Assembly: GCF_040546815.1 (NCBI RefSeq)
Contig: NZ_JBEPOO010000001.1
Coordinates: 2,418,001-2,482,000, forward strand
Source of the DNA: Devosia sp. 2618
GTDB taxonomy: Bacteria > Pseudomonadota > Alphaproteobacteria > Rhizobiales > Devosiaceae
Direction of reading: 5' to 3'
Length of the DNA: 64,000 nt
The notes beneath the pieces are model-generated. The model searched no databases and had not been told where the DNA came from. It saw nothing but the letters and a program-made list of their open reading frames with translations. The position numbers and the translations under genes were made by a program. Position 1 is the stretch's first letter. Each line of letters starts with the position of its first letter. Below are positions 19,217 to 30,581 of this stretch, piece by piece.

Positions 19217-19399
19217 CGTGTTTTCATAATTTCAAAATTCTGAATGGAGCCTATATCGCCGGTCTTTGATTTTTGCACTATTCGTGGAAGCCGCTTTACG
19301 CCCCAGGTGGCCATTTCGCATAATGCTCGTGATCGGCGGCTTCATTCCAGTGCTGTTGTTCGTCATGCGGCATTTCATTGTTGCGGGATTAGGCTCTCG

Positions 19400-20260
19400 T
19401 CAGCGCCGCTCCTCGACTTTGCCTGCCAGAAGCCGGGCGACTTCAGCAACCTCCACCCACCAAAGCTGAAGTTGAACACCAATTGCATTAGCGCGATACC
19501 GAACAGGCCACCTGTCATCTCGTGCAAATCTGGAGACTGCGAGAACCGGCGGGAACAGCGTCCTTAAAATGACGAGCAACTTTCTTCTGACAGAACGCTG
19601 ATGGTTCAACTGGCCACCCTTGATACGACGCGTTTTTATGACCAACTCATCCCACGTGGAGCGCGCAGGATGCTCCACGACGGCTTCTGCACAAAAAACC
19701 AACTCTGTACCGGCCGCCACCGACCTCCGGCAAAAGTCCGCGTCGCCCCCAGACTTCCTCGACGCGTCAAATCCACCCACCTTGTCAAAAAGCGCTCTCG
19801 ATGTCGCGAGGTTCGCGGTTGCGGCGTACCCCTTTGACACGTAACGCTTCTGAGGTATTCCGCGTAAAATGTCGTACATTTCGAAGCGGTTAGGCGCCTG
19901 TGACGCGCCGACCATAGCCACTTCTCCAGCAATAATTGCGTTCAAGTCGCGGCCTAGCCGTTCAACTATGTTTCGCAGCCAATCCGTTCTCGGGATACAA
20001 TCAGCATCGGTGAAAACAAGAATTTCGCCAGAACTCTTCGACACGCCAAAGTTTCGCGCCGCATATGAACCGGGCGTGGAACATGAAACGATCATAATAT
20101 TTGCTGGAATGGCCTTAGGGTATTGAGGGTCATCAGATCCATTGTCGACCAAGACAACCTCGGTCTCGGCTGACAGTTGGGGCATCAATGCCGCCAATAG
20201 AAGCGGAACTCCGTCCCACTGATTGTATACCGGAATGACCACTGACACCCGAACAGTCAT
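19400..20260 (-). CDS. Glycosyltransferase family 2 (EPS)
   Basis: A 286-residue GT-A enzyme. VSVVIPVYNQWDGVPLLLAA is followed by VDNGSDD and FTDADCIPRTDWLRN (DXD-type), and GGDADFCRRSVAAGTELVF is the acceptor-site region. It overlaps the flippase gene by 4 bp. The 183 bp after it (19217-19399) show no gene. It would add one sugar to the lipid-linked repeat unit; which one cannot be told. Confidence 0.83.
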   Translation of the reverse strand: MTVRVSVVIPVYNQWDGVPLLLAALMPQLSAETEVVLVDNGSDDPQYPKAIPANIMIVSCSTPGSYAARNFGVSKSSGEILVFTDADCIPRTDWLRNIVERLGRDLNAIIAGEVAMVGASQAPNRFEMYDILRGIPQKRYVSKGYAATANLATSRALFDKVGGFDASRKSGGDADFCRRSVAAGTELVFCAEAVVEHPARSTWDELVIKTRRIKGGQLNHQRSVRRKLLVILRTLFPPVLAVSRFARDDRWPVRYRANAIGVQLQLWWVEVAEVARLLAGKVEERR

Positions 20261-21732
20261 GCTTGTTCTTTTCCCTGCTTGTTCCGTTTAAAGGCGACTG
20301 CCACCACCTCGCCAAGCACAGATCTTGATGCCGGCCAAAATGTCGCAGCTAAAATGAAATATAATATCTCCGAGGCAATAGAAATTGCGAAAAATCCATC
20401 ACCAAAAACTCGAATAACAGCGACGGGTATAATGTACATTGGAATAAAAAATACAATAAAACATATAAACCCACACAGAGTTATTTCACCTACTTTAACT
20501 CCCGTAACTTTTTGAACCCAAGCCATCTGAGCCAGCCAGACCAGAAGGTATGAAACGCTAAGTGACAATGCGATACCAAATCCGCCCCAAATTGCCCCAA
20601 TGATTATCGCTGAAATAATGAACGGTTGAGCAAAAAGATGAAATAGGAACTGCGACCCGGTACGTCCCTTGACAATAAAAATCCAATACGGGACCTGCGC
20701 GAAGGTTCTGAACACGCCGCCAAAAACCATTGCCTGAACAATGATGGATGTGTCGGTCCAACTTTCCCCAAGCAACCAGGGAATAACGGTACCAGCCGTC
20801 CCACCGATCAGGCCATATGCCGACGATGCGCAGATCGCGGTGCAGAGCTGAACCTTTTTAAGGGAAGCCAGCAAGAGATCATCATCGTCGCGAAGCTGGC
20901 CCAGCAATGGAACAGCCACACGGGTCAATGGGACCAAAATCTGAGTGACGGGAGCCATTACCAGACTGTAAGCACGGTCATAAAGCCCAACAGCTGCTGC
21001 GCCCCAGCCGTAGCCGAGGACGACATTATCGCCCCTTTTGGCCAGATACGCCAACAGTTGGGTCCCTGCCAGACCAGCTCCGAATTTCGCAAAGCGCGTA
21101 ATTGAGACTTTTAGGTCCGGCGCACCTGGCCGCCAGGACGCAAACGACGCTGCCATAGCCAACTCACTAATGGCAGTCGCCAATAGCATGACCACGAGGG
21201 CCATGTAGCTTCCCGTTAAGTAAGCGACCAAAATGCCCAAGCATAAACCAATAGCTTGAGATCCGGCTTCGACCAGTCCCAAAATACCGAAGCGCAGGTT
21301 CCGATTGAGGTCGGCCTTAAACTGGGCACACGCGCCATTGAATAGAATGACGCTTGAGCATAGCCACAATACCTGTGTCAGTCTGACATCGGAGAAAACA
21401 ACTGCCAAATGTGGCGCCAAAACCAGCAACGCTGCGAACAGCGCGAGCGAAATGGCGACATTTGCCCAAAAGAGGTTTGTTCGTTCGGCATCCGATATTG
21501 TCTTTGCCTGAACGGCAGCCATCGAGAGACCAAAATCTCGAACAAGATCACCCAGCCCGGTCACCGCCAGGACCATGGCGATGATGCCAATATCCTCGGG
21601 GGAGAGAAGTCTCGCCATGGCGATAACCGACACAAAGTTGAGAATTATTCTAGAAACTTGCCACGACAGGGTCGAAAAACTCCCCCGAAATGCTGCCCGG
21701 CCTATTTCACTTGCTGGTACGGGTGGCTTCAC
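20257..21732 (-). CDS. Polysaccharide flippase, Wzx/MOP superfamily
   Basis: An integral membrane protein of 491 residues with about 12-14 hydrophobic helices. The start SFSTLSWQVSRIILNFVSVIAMARLLSPEDIG matches the WzxC-type polysaccharide exporters. It flips undecaprenyl-linked repeat units to the periplasm for polymerisation. GTG 21732 is used because it lies 4 bp after the pyruvyl transferase stop and the family's N-terminal helix starts there. Confidence 0.85.
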   Translation of the reverse strand: MKPPVPASEIGRAAFRGSFSTLSWQVSRIILNFVSVIAMARLLSPEDIGIIAMVLAVTGLGDLVRDFGLSMAAVQAKTISDAERTNLFWANVAISLALFAALLVLAPHLAVVFSDVRLTQVLWLCSSVILFNGACAQFKADLNRNLRFGILGLVEAGSQAIGLCLGILVAYLTGSYMALVVMLLATAISELAMAASFASWRPGAPDLKVSITRFAKFGAGLAGTQLLAYLAKRGDNVVLGYGWGAAAVGLYDRAYSLVMAPVTQILVPLTRVAVPLLGQLRDDDDLLLASLKKVQLCTAICASSAYGLIGGTAGTVIPWLLGESWTDTSIIVQAMVFGGVFRTFAQVPYWIFIVKGRTGSQFLFHLFAQPFIISAIIIGAIWGGFGIALSLSVSYLLVWLAQMAWVQKVTGVKVGEITLCGFICFIVFFIPMYIIPVAVIRVFGDGFFAISIASEILYFILAATFWPASRSVLGEVVAVAFKRNKQGKEQA

Positions 21733-21736
21733 GGCA

Positions 21737-22816
21737 TCAATAACTACCGACGATCATTGTAGACACTTTCCGTGCCTCTTCATCGATAGCCAATTCCGCA
21801 TTCTTCAGGGCCATCTCGACAACAGGCAGGCGAAGCAATGTAGCTTCCAGATGCTGAATTAGGTCAGCTTGGTTCGACGTAGGCTCCGACACAATATTTT
21901 CCAAATTTATTGCATCAAAATGCCGTTGTACCTTGATATCCTCTCGTTCCACGCAGGCACATGGGCAAGCACCCTCGGTCATCGCAACAATAAGGACATG
22001 CAGCCTATCACTCAAAACGAGCGCGCTTTTCTGGTATATACTTCGCAATGCAATTTCGTGGTTTAAATGATGCCCGTTCCACGGAATGTGCTTCACTTTC
22101 AACCTTGCTGCGATTTCTGCCGACCTTGGCTCATCGCGCCCAACCTGAGTGACCACCAAAACCTCGAGTGATCGTCGCGCAGCGAAAGCGCTCACGGCGT
22201 CGTACCATCCATCGCTTGGCGCAGGACGATCAGAGCGCATTGAGACTACCAGGCTTTGCCTCGGCCAGTCTGCCTTATCGCCAACACTTGCCAGTTTTGA
22301 AAAGGCCCAATCCGGGACGATATTTCCGATTCCAGCATATTGATATGACTTACTGTCTCGCCAGGACACATGGTTGAAGACTGAAAAAATCAACCGAACT
22401 GGCAATAGCTTTGGCGGCCTATTGCGGAATCCAACGCCAGCAATAACCGCTTGGCCTCCAGACAGCCTTGCTCGTAAGGCAAAAAATATGGTCCTCAAAA
22501 ACCGCAGACAACCCTTTGGAGTTGTGGTGATTTCGCCCGGCTTTGCAATATATGACACCGCGCCTTCGGAGCCCAGGAACGCGGATGTCCATTTTCTGAC
22601 GTCGCGGTACAGCACAGCTGTTTCGGGCACAACAAGCCCCTCCACAAAATCGTCACTCGCCGGCCCTACATAGAGATGTAGTTCGCCTGCATCTCTAATC
22701 TCAGCGATTAGAGCCCTACGCAGAACGACGTCTCCAATGTTGTCGTCCTGGCCTGAGCAATTAACGAATACTCTTTTTATCTTTGTGTATTCGGTACCTT
22801 TAGCTAACGGCTTCAT
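21737..22816 (-). CDS. Polysaccharide pyruvyl transferase family protein
   Basis: Adds ketal-linked pyruvate from PEP to sugar residues of the EPS, giving it negative charge. The N-terminal GT-B-like half begins [22 protein letters not shown], and the C-terminal half has [28 protein letters not shown] and [10 protein letters not shown]. This matches the CsaB/WcaK-type family. ATG 22816 overlaps the epimerase gene by 17 bp; the extra 39 upstream codons in frame are not family-like and overlap the epimerase further. About 359 residues. Confidence 0.8.
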   Translation of the reverse strand: MKPLAKGTEYTKIKRVFVNCSGQDDNIGDVVLRRALIAEIRDAGELHLYVGPASDDFVEGLVVPETAVLYRDVRKWTSAFLGSEGAVSYIAKPGEITTTPKGCLRFLRTIFFALRARLSGGQAVIAGVGFRNRPPKLLPVRLIFSVFNHVSWRDSKSYQYAGIGNIVPDWAFSKLASVGDKADWPRQSLVVSMRSDRPAPSDGWYDAVSAFAARRSLEVLVVTQVGRDEPRSAEIAARLKVKHIPWNGHHLNHEIALRSIYQKSALVLSDRLHVLIVAMTEGACPCACVEREDIKVQRHFDAINLENIVSEPTSNQADLIQHLEATLLRLPVVEMALKNAELAIDEEARKVSTMIVGSY

Positions 22817-23828
22817 AGCTTTTCCTGTACCACTCAACAAACCTGCCAACTCCCTCGCGGACTGATGTCTGGGGTTTGTAGGCAGTGGCTTTTGTGAGTT
22901 CGGTGGTGTCTGAAAGCGTGTCGAGGACGTCACCGGGTTGGAGGGGCAACAGGTTGCGGATGGCTTTTGTGCCTAGAGCGGCTTCGAGCGCATCGATGTA
23001 GTCGGAAAGCTTGACCGGATCGGAATTGCCGATGTTGAACAGGCGGAAGGGTGCGCTGGATGTAGCGGGATCTGGCGTTGCCGCATTCCATGATGGATTG
23101 GGCGCCGCTGTGCCATCGGATGCGCGGACGACCCCCTCAACGATATCATCGATGTAGGTAAAATCGCGGGTGTGTTTTCCGTAGTTGAAGACGTCGATCG
23201 GCTCGCCTGCCAGAATATTGTGTGTGAATTTGAAAAGCGCCATATCCGGCCGGCCCCACGGTCCGTAGACCGTGAAGAACCGGAGCCCGGTCGTGGGCAG
23301 ACCGAACAGATGTGAATAGGAATGCGCCATCAGTTCGTTGGCCCGTTTGGTCGCTGCGTAAAATTGCAGCGGATGATTCGCACCGTCATGTTCGGAGAAG
23401 GGCATTTTTGTGTTGCCGCCATAGACCGACGAGGTCGAGGCATACGTTAAATGTTCGACGCGATTGTGGCGGCAGGCTTCGAGGAGGTGCGTAAAGCCAA
23501 CCAGGTTGGACTGCACGTATGCCATTGGGTCTTCCAGACTGTACCGCACACCCGCTTGCGCGGCCAGATGGACGACACGATCGAAACTGCCTGTGGCGAA
23601 AACGCCGTCCACTGCCGACTTGTCAGCCAAATCGGCGCGGATAAAACTGTACCGGTCTTCGTGGGCAGCACCAAGCATGTCGAGCTCGGCCAAGCGACCC
23701 TCTTTGAGAGCAGGGTCGTAGTAGGCGTTGACAACATCAAACCCGACGACGGTGTCGCCACGCTCGATCAGTTTCCGCGCGACGTGATACCCGATAAAAC
23801 CCGCATTGCCTGTTACAAGTATTTTCAT
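22800..23828 (-). CDS. NAD-dependent epimerase, UDP-glucuronate 4-epimerase type
   Basis: An extended SDR of 342 residues. The Rossmann motif is [13 protein letters not shown], the catalytic set is STSSVYG with YAATKRANE (Tyr, Lys), and [19 protein letters not shown] is diagnostic for the UDP-glucuronate 4-epimerases (LpsL/CapI type). It follows UDP-glucose dehydrogenase with a 4-bp overlap, so the pair would convert UDP-glucose to UDP-glucuronate to UDP-galacturonate for the polysaccharide. Specificity inferred from motif and neighbour. Confidence 0.86.
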   Translation of the reverse strand: MKILVTGNAGFIGYHVARKLIERGDTVVGFDVVNAYYDPALKEGRLAELDMLGAAHEDRYSFIRADLADKSAVDGVFATGSFDRVVHLAAQAGVRYSLEDPMAYVQSNLVGFTHLLEACRHNRVEHLTYASTSSVYGGNTKMPFSEHDGANHPLQFYAATKRANELMAHSYSHLFGLPTTGLRFFTVYGPWGRPDMALFKFTHNILAGEPIDVFNYGKHTRDFTYIDDIVEGVVRASDGTAAPNPSWNAATPDPATSSAPFRLFNIGNSDPVKLSDYIDALEAALGTKAIRNLLPLQPGDVLDTLSDTTELTKATAYKPQTSVREGVGRFVEWYRKSYEAVS

Positions 23829-25192
23829 GACGCCTGCTCGCTACCCGATGCTGCAGGAAAAACGGGGGAGCGCCCGATGCTGAAATACGTCCACCCGTCT
23901 GCCCGCAATCGCTGTGGAGCATAAATATTGCGGCCGTCGAAGATGACGCGAGCTGCCAGACGATCCCCCATTTCCGCAAAATCAGGCGCGCGGAACTGCT
24001 GCCATTCCGTACATATCGCCAATGCATCGGCGCCATTGAGCGCCGCGTATTTGTCGCCAACTAGCATCAGGTCGTCGCGGTCGCCATAGATGCGGCGCGT
24101 CTCATCCATCGAGACTGGATCAAACGCTTGCACCCGAGCTCCGGCGCTCCATAACGCCTCCATCAGCGCGCGAGACGATGCTTCTCGCATGTCGTCGGTG
24201 TTTGGTTTGAAAGCCAGGCCCCAGACGGCAATGGTCTTACCGCGCAGATTTTCGACACCGCCGAAATGGCCAGCCACCTTCTGGAACAACACGGTTTTCT
24301 GCCGATTATTTACCACTTCCACTGCGGCGATCAGGGGGGCATCATAGCCAATCTCGTTAGCCGTGTGCCCCAGCGCCTGAACGTCTTTGGGAAAGCACGA
24401 GCCGCCATAACCAAGGCCTGGATAGATGAAGTGGTAGCCAATGCGTGGATCTGCGCCAATGCCGCGGCGCACTTCCTCGATGTCAGCGCCAAGGAGTTCG
24501 GCCAAATTGGCGATCTCGTTGATGAAGCTGATCTTGGTGGCCAACATGGCGTTGGCCGCATATTTGGTGAGTTCTGCGGAGCGAACGTCCATATAGATGG
24601 TGCGGTCATGGTTGCGATTGAACGGCTCGTACAAGTCTTTCATGGCATTGCGAGCAAAATCGGAAGACGCGCCAACGATGATGCGATCAGGCTTTAGGAA
24701 GTCGCTGACGGCCGCGCCTTCTTTGAGGAATTCGGGGTTGGAAACGACGTCAAACGACAGGTCGGAATTACGCGCGTCGAGCACTTCAGCCATCTTGGCA
24801 CGAACCTTGTCGCTGGTGCCCACCGGCACCGTCGACTTGACGACAATTATCTTGCAGTCCGCCATCGCCGCACCAATCGAATTGGCAACAGCCAAGACAT
24901 AGCTAAGGTCGGCACCGCCATTTTCGTCAGGCGGCGTTCCGACCGCAATAAACTGCACTTCAGCGTGCGCGACTGCTTTTGCAACCTCAGTGGTAAAGAC
25001 AAGTGACCCCGCAGCCATACTGCGGACGACCACGTCGTCGAGACCGGGCTCGTGAATGGGTATTATTCCAGCTTGCAAGGCGGCGATCTTGGCCGCGTCC
25101 AAATCGACGCAAACCACCTGATGGCCGACATCGGCGAGACAGGCGCCTGTTACAAGACCAACGTAACCCGTCCCAAAAATAGAAACTTTCAC
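23825..25192 (-). CDS. ugd: UDP-glucose 6-dehydrogenase
   Basis: Oxidises UDP-glucose to UDP-glucuronate with two NAD+. Features in order: [22 protein letters not shown] (NAD site, residues 2-23), [37 protein letters not shown] and the catalytic cysteine in [39 protein letters not shown] starts the C-terminal domain. The start is GTG 25192 with GGAG about 8 bases upstream; the 55 codons further upstream are not family-like. At 455 residues it has normal length. First gene of the leftward EPS operon. Confidence 0.9.
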   Translation of the reverse strand: MKVSIFGTGYVGLVTGACLADVGHQVVCVDLDAAKIAALQAGIIPIHEPGLDDVVVRSMAAGSLVFTTEVAKAVAHAEVQFIAVGTPPDENGGADLSYVLAVANSIGAAMADCKIIVVKSTVPVGTSDKVRAKMAEVLDARNSDLSFDVVSNPEFLKEGAAVSDFLKPDRIIVGASSDFARNAMKDLYEPFNRNHDRTIYMDVRSAELTKYAANAMLATKISFINEIANLAELLGADIEEVRRGIGADPRIGYHFIYPGLGYGGSCFPKDVQALGHTANEIGYDAPLIAAVEVVNNRQKTVLFQKVAGHFGGVENLRGKTIAVWGLAFKPNTDDMREASSRALMEALWSAGARVQAFDPVSMDETRRIYGDRDDLMLVGDKYAALNGADALAICTEWQQFRAPDFAEMGDRLAARVIFDGRNIYAPQRLRADGWTYFSIGRSPVFPAASGSEQAS

Positions 25193-25404
25193 TCGCCTAC
25201 TCCAGCACAATGCAGCCCTATTAACCGCTATGTTGTCCCAGCGGTAGGAATTTTTGAACGGCTTTTCCGAGCTATGCTGGCAAAGCCTCTCACAAACGCA
25301 GCTGCCGGAAGCGTTATTCGCTAGCATGAAGTCTGTGTAACGGCTAGTTGGGGCCACTGGAAAATCGATGATGGCGTTTTTCTCGACATGTTGGGGAGGT
25401 CGTA

Positions 25405-26040
25405 GTGAACGAGAATATGGAACAAGAAGTTAGCTTGTATGACTTAGCAGATTGGGCCTGGTCGTATCGTTTTCTTGCACTTGTATTTGTGGTCATTGGC
25501 ATTGCCGGGGCAGTCGCAGCGTGGGCTGTTCCGAATGTTGCGACACCAAGCTATCGAGCTAGTTTCACCATCTATACAGCTGGAACCCCGGTCCGAACCG
25601 CAGCGGAAATTGCAGAAATTCTTGCAGGCCAGCTTTCAGACACGGCCGCGATTATAACATCCGATCCCGGGGCCAACCCTGTTACCGCCGAGATGTCGAG
25701 TTCAGGAAACGATACGGCCGCTAGCACTGCAGCAAACGTAGAAGCAAGCCTGGTCGCCGAAGTGCAAGAACGCCAGTCTGTCACTTTGCCGCTAATTTCC
25801 GGTACGGAAGGCGCTTTAGAGCTCAACCTGACTGCAGACAGCTTTCTTGCAGCTCACAGGGATGGGTTGATCAAACTGATACAGCCTGAATTCAGTGAGC
25901 AAAGTCCAGGACGGTCTATTAGAGATTCTATCATCATCATTGTTGCATCCGGCGCGTTGTTTTTTCTGATCGCGGGAATGCATAGCTTCTGGATACATTG
26001 GCGTCGGCACCGTCGTGAAAAATTGGTCACAAACAAGTAA
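25405..26040 (+). CDS. Short Wzz-like chain-length/co-polymerase protein
   Basis: A 211-residue inner-membrane protein. The cytoplasmic start [16 protein letters not shown] leads into a first helix (about residues 23-42), followed by a periplasmic region of about 130 residues and a second helix (about 172-193). This is the Wzz topology, but the periplasmic part is short and no tyrosine kinase domain follows. The start is GTG 25405 behind GGGGAGG; ATG 25417 is possible. It diverges from ugd and probably sets the chain length of the EPS. Confidence 0.6.
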   Translation: MNENMEQEVSLYDLADWAWSYRFLALVFVVIGIAGAVAAWAVPNVATPSYRASFTIYTAGTPVRTAAEIAEILAGQLSDTAAIITSDPGANPVTAEMSSSGNDTAASTAANVEASLVAEVQERQSVTLPLISGTEGALELNLTADSFLAAHRDGLIKLIQPEFSEQSPGRSIRDSIIIIVASGALFFLIAGMHSFWIHWRRHRREKLVTNK

Positions 26041-26198
26041 CGTCGGAGATGCTATCTAGACGCCTCACTAGGATGTTCTACAGCCCGACCTGCAAGCACG
26101 TCCTCAATGGAAGGCTATCGCCTGTCAAGTTCAGGCGACAGCATCAAATTTGACCGCGAACGTGTTCAGAACGCGGAATGTTCGGGACTATTCAATGT

Positions 26199-28137
26199 TC
26201 ATATCCCAGCCCGGATCTCGAGCAGTTGCGGCTCTGTCCACCCACGCTTTGACTTGGTCAAAGCCGAGACAGCATCGCAATATTCAAAAACCGCTATAAT
26301 CTCGCTGGCGACCAAAACCTTCTGTTCGATTAACTTATCTGCCAGCATCAACGTCACTTTATGGTATGCTTCGATGATCGATATCGCGCGGGCTAGCTGA
26401 CGCTTGAGGTCAGCGTTTACATCCGCCCGATACTCGGCATTCCGGACACCTAAGGCGGGTCCATGGACCAAGTTATCGCGCATGCCCTGACTTGCGTAGC
26501 CTTCTATGAGCCTTGTAGTGGCTTTGGCCAGATCGCCTTCGGCCCCGGCATTGGCGCCTTTGCCGAGAACGATATCGGCGGCGCGGCCGCCTAGGGTGAC
26601 GGCAACGTCGTCGAGGAGGTCCGTCCAGACCGGCACGATGGTGGGAAAGCGGATCAAGGTATGTCCGCCGCTTTCGCCTTCGGGAATGATGGAAACGCTC
26701 TCCACTTTTCGGCCAAGGCTATGGGCCACCACAGTATGGCCTGCTTCGTGGATGGCGATGGCACGAATGTCGGCAGACGTGCGGGTGTCCACCGGAACCA
26801 TCGCTGAAAGAAGATCGCCTATCGCAAGGGGACGCCCGGCCAGGCGCGCCGCTGCCCTGCCCTCCTTGACCCAGCCCTCCACTGCCGCAGGCACGGCGCC
26901 GCTTCCAACGCGAGCCAATTTCACGAGATCACTAGCCGCGATCTCCGCCCCCAAATAATGGCGCAAGACCGCGACCACCTCGTCTTCGCTTTGCGGGGGC
27001 AGAACGCGCACACGCTGCTGCAATCTTCCCGGGCGGACCAGGGCGTCATCGAGGCGATCATAGTAGTTGGTGGCGCCGAGCAGCAGTACTTTCTTGTTGG
27101 ATTTCCTGACACGGTCAATTTCAGTTAGAAAGAGGTTGATTATCGTCGTCCACCAGTCCCGGCCGCGATTGTCCATCGTGGCGCGGTTGGGAATTGCGTC
27201 AAGTTCGTCCAAGAATCCGATCGCTGGCTCGCTCGCAAGGGTAGCGTCCATAAAACTCTTGAGGTTTTTTGCAACGCCACCCAGGGCACCGTCACCGCTG
27301 GTGAACCATGTGCCCACCGAGCTGGGCACGAATTTCCAGCCGGCAGTGTGCGCCAGGCTTTCGGCAATCAATGTCTTGCCGGTACCGGGCGGGCCGTCCA
27401 GCGTGGCGAAGACGATGTCTTTGGGCGGCAACGCACCTGCCTGTACTGCTGCAAGATCATGCAGCACCTGATCGGTCCAGGCACGCACCGGCGCGGTCAG
27501 CGGAAGGCCCGGCAGCAATGTAACATATGTGGCTGCCAGTTTGAGCTGACGTTCGATGGCGCGCCGCAGGTTATCCACGCATTGCCCGGCAGTCAGTTCC
27601 TGCCGTACAGCGCTAGCGAGAACCTTGATGGGGAGGCTCGCCATGTCATCGTTGACATTGCGTGCCCGACCGCCCGTGACGGCATTGATGACCTTGCGCA
27701 ACAAAAGGGGGGCTGAGCGTGGGAATATCGATGGTGAGATCGGCCACCGCCAGAACGGCTTCGTCCAGGACTTCTTCCGGGTCCTGCGACACGAACAAAA
27801 CGCTGCGGCCCTGGCGCAGGAATTCCAGCATGTCCCCGCCCACGCGGTGATAGACGCCTCCCTGCCGGAGTTTCTCGGTGACCGATTTGATAGCTGGAGC
27901 GTCCTGCATGCGTTTGAGCATTTTCGGGAGCACCTCAGCATAGTCGGCATGCGGCACCTTGAGGATGACAAGGTGGGGATGGCGCTTGAGAGCGGTCCGG
28001 CTGGCGCGAGTCAGCGCTGCATCCATTGAAACCCTGGCGAGGGTTACCGCAGCATTGGGACGAAGGGGGCTATCGGGAACCGGATCGTCGAAATCGGGGA
28101 TTTCGTCGTCGATGTCGTCATCGTGAAACAAGGTCAT
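26199..28137 (-). pseudogene. Soluble FtsH-like AAA+ ATPase with M41 zinc peptidase domain, split by a frameshift
   Basis: Two frames join into one protein of about 646 residues. The first (28137 to about 27710) starts MTLFHDDDIDDEIPDFDD behind AGGAG. The second (about 27710 to 26199) has Walker A GPPGTGKT, Walker B AIGFLDELDAIPN, the sensor/arginine-finger region RPGRLQQRV and the M41 zinc site HEAGH with GAEGDLAKAT. The break lies in a run of six C (coding strand) at about 27712-27717; five C would restore one frame. There is no membrane helix, unlike FtsH. The shift could be a sequencing error, slippage or a true mutation. A GIY-YIG gene lies directly upstream. Confidence 0.72.
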
Positions 28138-28221
28138 GACAGGTCTCCTAGCGCGGACCAGACTTCCAATCTGTTCCGTGCGAATGAGGGACAGTGGGAA
28201 ATCGATGGGAGCGGTGTGCCG

Positions 28222-29217
28222 TCAGGAGGCGACCAGCGCCGCGGTGCCCGGATCGTAGCCACCATCGGGGTCGATCGGGCGCCATGCCGCCAGGCTCTTG
28301 CCCTTGGAGCCAGTGCAGAACTGCGCAACGGCGCTACCGCTCTTGAACACCAAATCGCGGGTCGGGACATAGCTGCGGCCACCCGGCCCGGCATGCAGCC
28401 AGGATGCCCGCAAATAGCTGGTGCAGGCATTGGCGCTGCGCACGGTTTCCGGCTTGACCTCGGCCCCCTGCAACAGAACCCAGTGCTGTTCCGACTGACG
28501 CGCGGCCAAGGCAATCAGCCCGCTTCCGAGATTGAGTTCGACGACATCTGCACGCGGCATGGCATCGAGTGGGCGCAACGGGCCGACGCGGCCCGGCTCG
28601 CCGCGCGGGCCGGCCAGCACGGCGCGCGCAGAAGAATAGGTGAAGAACACATCATGCTGGCGGAGTGTGAGGCAGGCCCGCGCCACAAATGCCTCGAGAT
28701 CGCTATAGCGTTCAGCATCGATGGTGACACCGTCTGGGACACCATTGACCACCTGCCTCTCCCTGGCGGCATGGACGCGTGCCCACAGCATCCGCTCCGC
28801 CGCCTTTGCGTCATCAATGCTGAGCGTGTCACGGGCATCGACGATGACGAAGACGCTGTCCACGTCTTCGATCGGCTGCTGCCCGGTGGCCACGCGCATG
28901 CCCACGTCGCCACCCATGCCGATATAGATCGAGCTCTTGCTGATGAGGCCGTAAATGCCTGGACGGCGGAGCAGATCAACGCGAGAGAAATTGCGGCGAT
29001 CGCTTCCTGCGCCGACAAACACTTGTGTAGCGAACGCTGCGCCGCCGAGACACTGCAGCGTTTTGGGGAGTTCTGCAGCGGTCGCATCTCCATCAGATGG
29101 TAGCGTCGGCTTGGATTTCTCAGACTCAGGATCGGGATCGGCACGCTGCACAATCGTATGCGCATCTAGCGGGCCACGAAGCTCCACGACAAGGATGGTG
29201 AGGTGCACCATGATCAT
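28222..29217 (-). CDS. GIY-YIG-like domain protein paired with FtsH-like ATPase
   Basis: A protein of about 331 residues from ATG 29217; the frame stays open to TTG 29304, which overlaps the stop of a small upstream ORF as TTGA. The central block GIYGLISKSSIYIG, with GDVGMR after it and AAERMLWARVH further on, fits the GIY-YIG nuclease fold (GIY, YIG, Arg and Glu all present), with a short GIY-YIG spacing of eight residues. A C-terminal segment DLVFKSGSAVAQFCTGS resembles DUF4357. It lies 84 bp upstream of the FtsH-like gene, probably in one operon. Whether it cuts nucleic acid is unknown. Confidence 0.6.
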   Translation of the reverse strand: MIMVHLTILVVELRGPLDAHTIVQRADPDPESEKSKPTLPSDGDATAAELPKTLQCLGGAAFATQVFVGAGSDRRNFSRVDLLRRPGIYGLISKSSIYIGMGGDVGMRVATGQQPIEDVDSVFVIVDARDTLSIDDAKAAERMLWARVHAARERQVVNGVPDGVTIDAERYSDLEAFVARACLTLRQHDVFFTYSSARAVLAGPRGEPGRVGPLRPLDAMPRADVVELNLGSGLIALAARQSEQHWVLLQGAEVKPETVRSANACTSYLRASWLHAGPGGRSYVPTRDLVFKSGSAVAQFCTGSKGKSLAAWRPIDPDGGYDPGTAALVAS

Positions 29218-29667
29218 GGCGGCGCCGACAGGATCGGGGTGATCGGAACGCTTGGCGACGATATCGCCAATCGTCGTGCAGCCGGTCTCGTCGGCGATGA
29301 TCAAAATCCTGACCTGGTCGACGCCGACATGAGTGCGTGCCGCACCAGACCGTTCTCGATCCGGGCATCCTCAAAGAGCAAAGCACATGTGGGGGACTTG
29401 TTCGCCACGCTGATGGCGATAGAAGAAGACTTAGCTAAGTTAGCCTCTGTTCTAAGCAGGGGTTGGGATGGTCAGGTCGACGGCGGGTTTGCAGACCTTC
29501 CGTCGGCCGCCCTTTTGCAGAGGACGGTCCAACCATATCGGGCCTTTTGGCACCGACGCCTCTCAAGATGAGGATCCGCTTTCGGAAAGCAAGAGGCTTT
29601 CGAGCGCGTTTCAGGTCTCGTTGGAATCGTGGCTAAACGACATGTTGCGGGCCGCTTTGCCAATCGC
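29218..29667. other. Intergenic stretch with possible short ORF
   Basis: No complete gene is seen. On the minus strand a frame without ATG (about 29301-29470) reads protein-like sequence such as KSSSIAISVANKSPTC and FEDARIENGLVRHALM and ends TGA inside the TTGA overlap with the GIY-YIG frame. It may be a leader or remnant. The rest gives nothing. Confidence 0.3.
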
Positions 29668-30581
29668 CTATGTGGGCGTGGGCGCCCTATAGCGCGGTGT
29701 AAAGGCCTTCGCCTCACGGATAACCTGCGCCATGCTGACCGCTATTGGCTTGCCTGCCAGTTTCAACCCATGCCAGCCGCTGCGGCGCTTGGCGTAATGA
29801 CTGGTGGCGGTGCGCATGGAGGCGTGACCGGCAGCGGCGGCAACTTCGTGCGGGGTCATCCAGGTTTTTGCCGTCGCCATGCCGACATGGCGTAGCGTGT
29901 AAAAGCTCACCCGCCGAATGTTCAGAGTCTTGCAGATGCGGGCGAGCCGCGCCGAGAGGCGATCGTGGAATTTCTTCCAACTTTCGGCCGCAGCGGCAAC
30001 TTCGCCAAAATGGCTGAGGAATTTTACCAGCGACGCCTTGGCTTTGGGCGCCATATTGTCTGACGAACGTTTGCGGACGTCTCCGTTGGCCCTGCCATTG
30101 GTGGCCTTAGCATTCGGCACGATCAGCGTGTTGCCGTCGACGCGGGCTCCCAGATATTCCACCGGCCGCAGGAACAGCGCCACGCCATAGGCAAGTAGCC
30201 CGCGGATCAACTGGTCATCGGCTCGCCTCGAGTTGTCCAGATGTTGCATGAGTGCGAGAAATTGATCCCGCTTCAGGCTCTTGCGCTTCCGGGCCGATGT
30301 CTGCTTTGGGCCGCTGGTCCTGGGAATTGGCCCCGTCTGCAGGCGTGCTATTATGCGCTCATGACTACCGCATGCAGGCATATCGCGGCGGCGCGATACT
30401 GGCGCACCGTGCTTTCGGCCCAACGCGCATGCTGTGAGGTGAACCAGTCGATGACCTGCTCCATGCCGGTTCCGAAGCTGTCAAGGCACGCTGCCTGTTG
30501 CAGGGCCAGAAAACGCCGGACATAAGCGGCCTCCGTTTCCGCCGTTTTGGTGACCGTCCTTCCAGTGCAGTCCCGAACCAT
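29668..30581 (-). pseudogene. Tyrosine recombinase/integrase, frameshifted
   Basis: The N-terminal SAM-like core-binding part (from ATG 30581, MVRDCTGRTVTKTAETEAAY, behind GGGGAG) runs to a stop near 30351. The catalytic part continues in another frame to 29668. It keeps FLRPVEYL (Arg I), FYTLRHVGMATAK (LRH) and AAGHASMRTATSHYAK (GH and nucleophile Tyr). One base change near 30350-30360 would join them. It sits beside a second broken integrase, consistent with layered insertions near tRNA-Gln. Confidence 0.7.
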
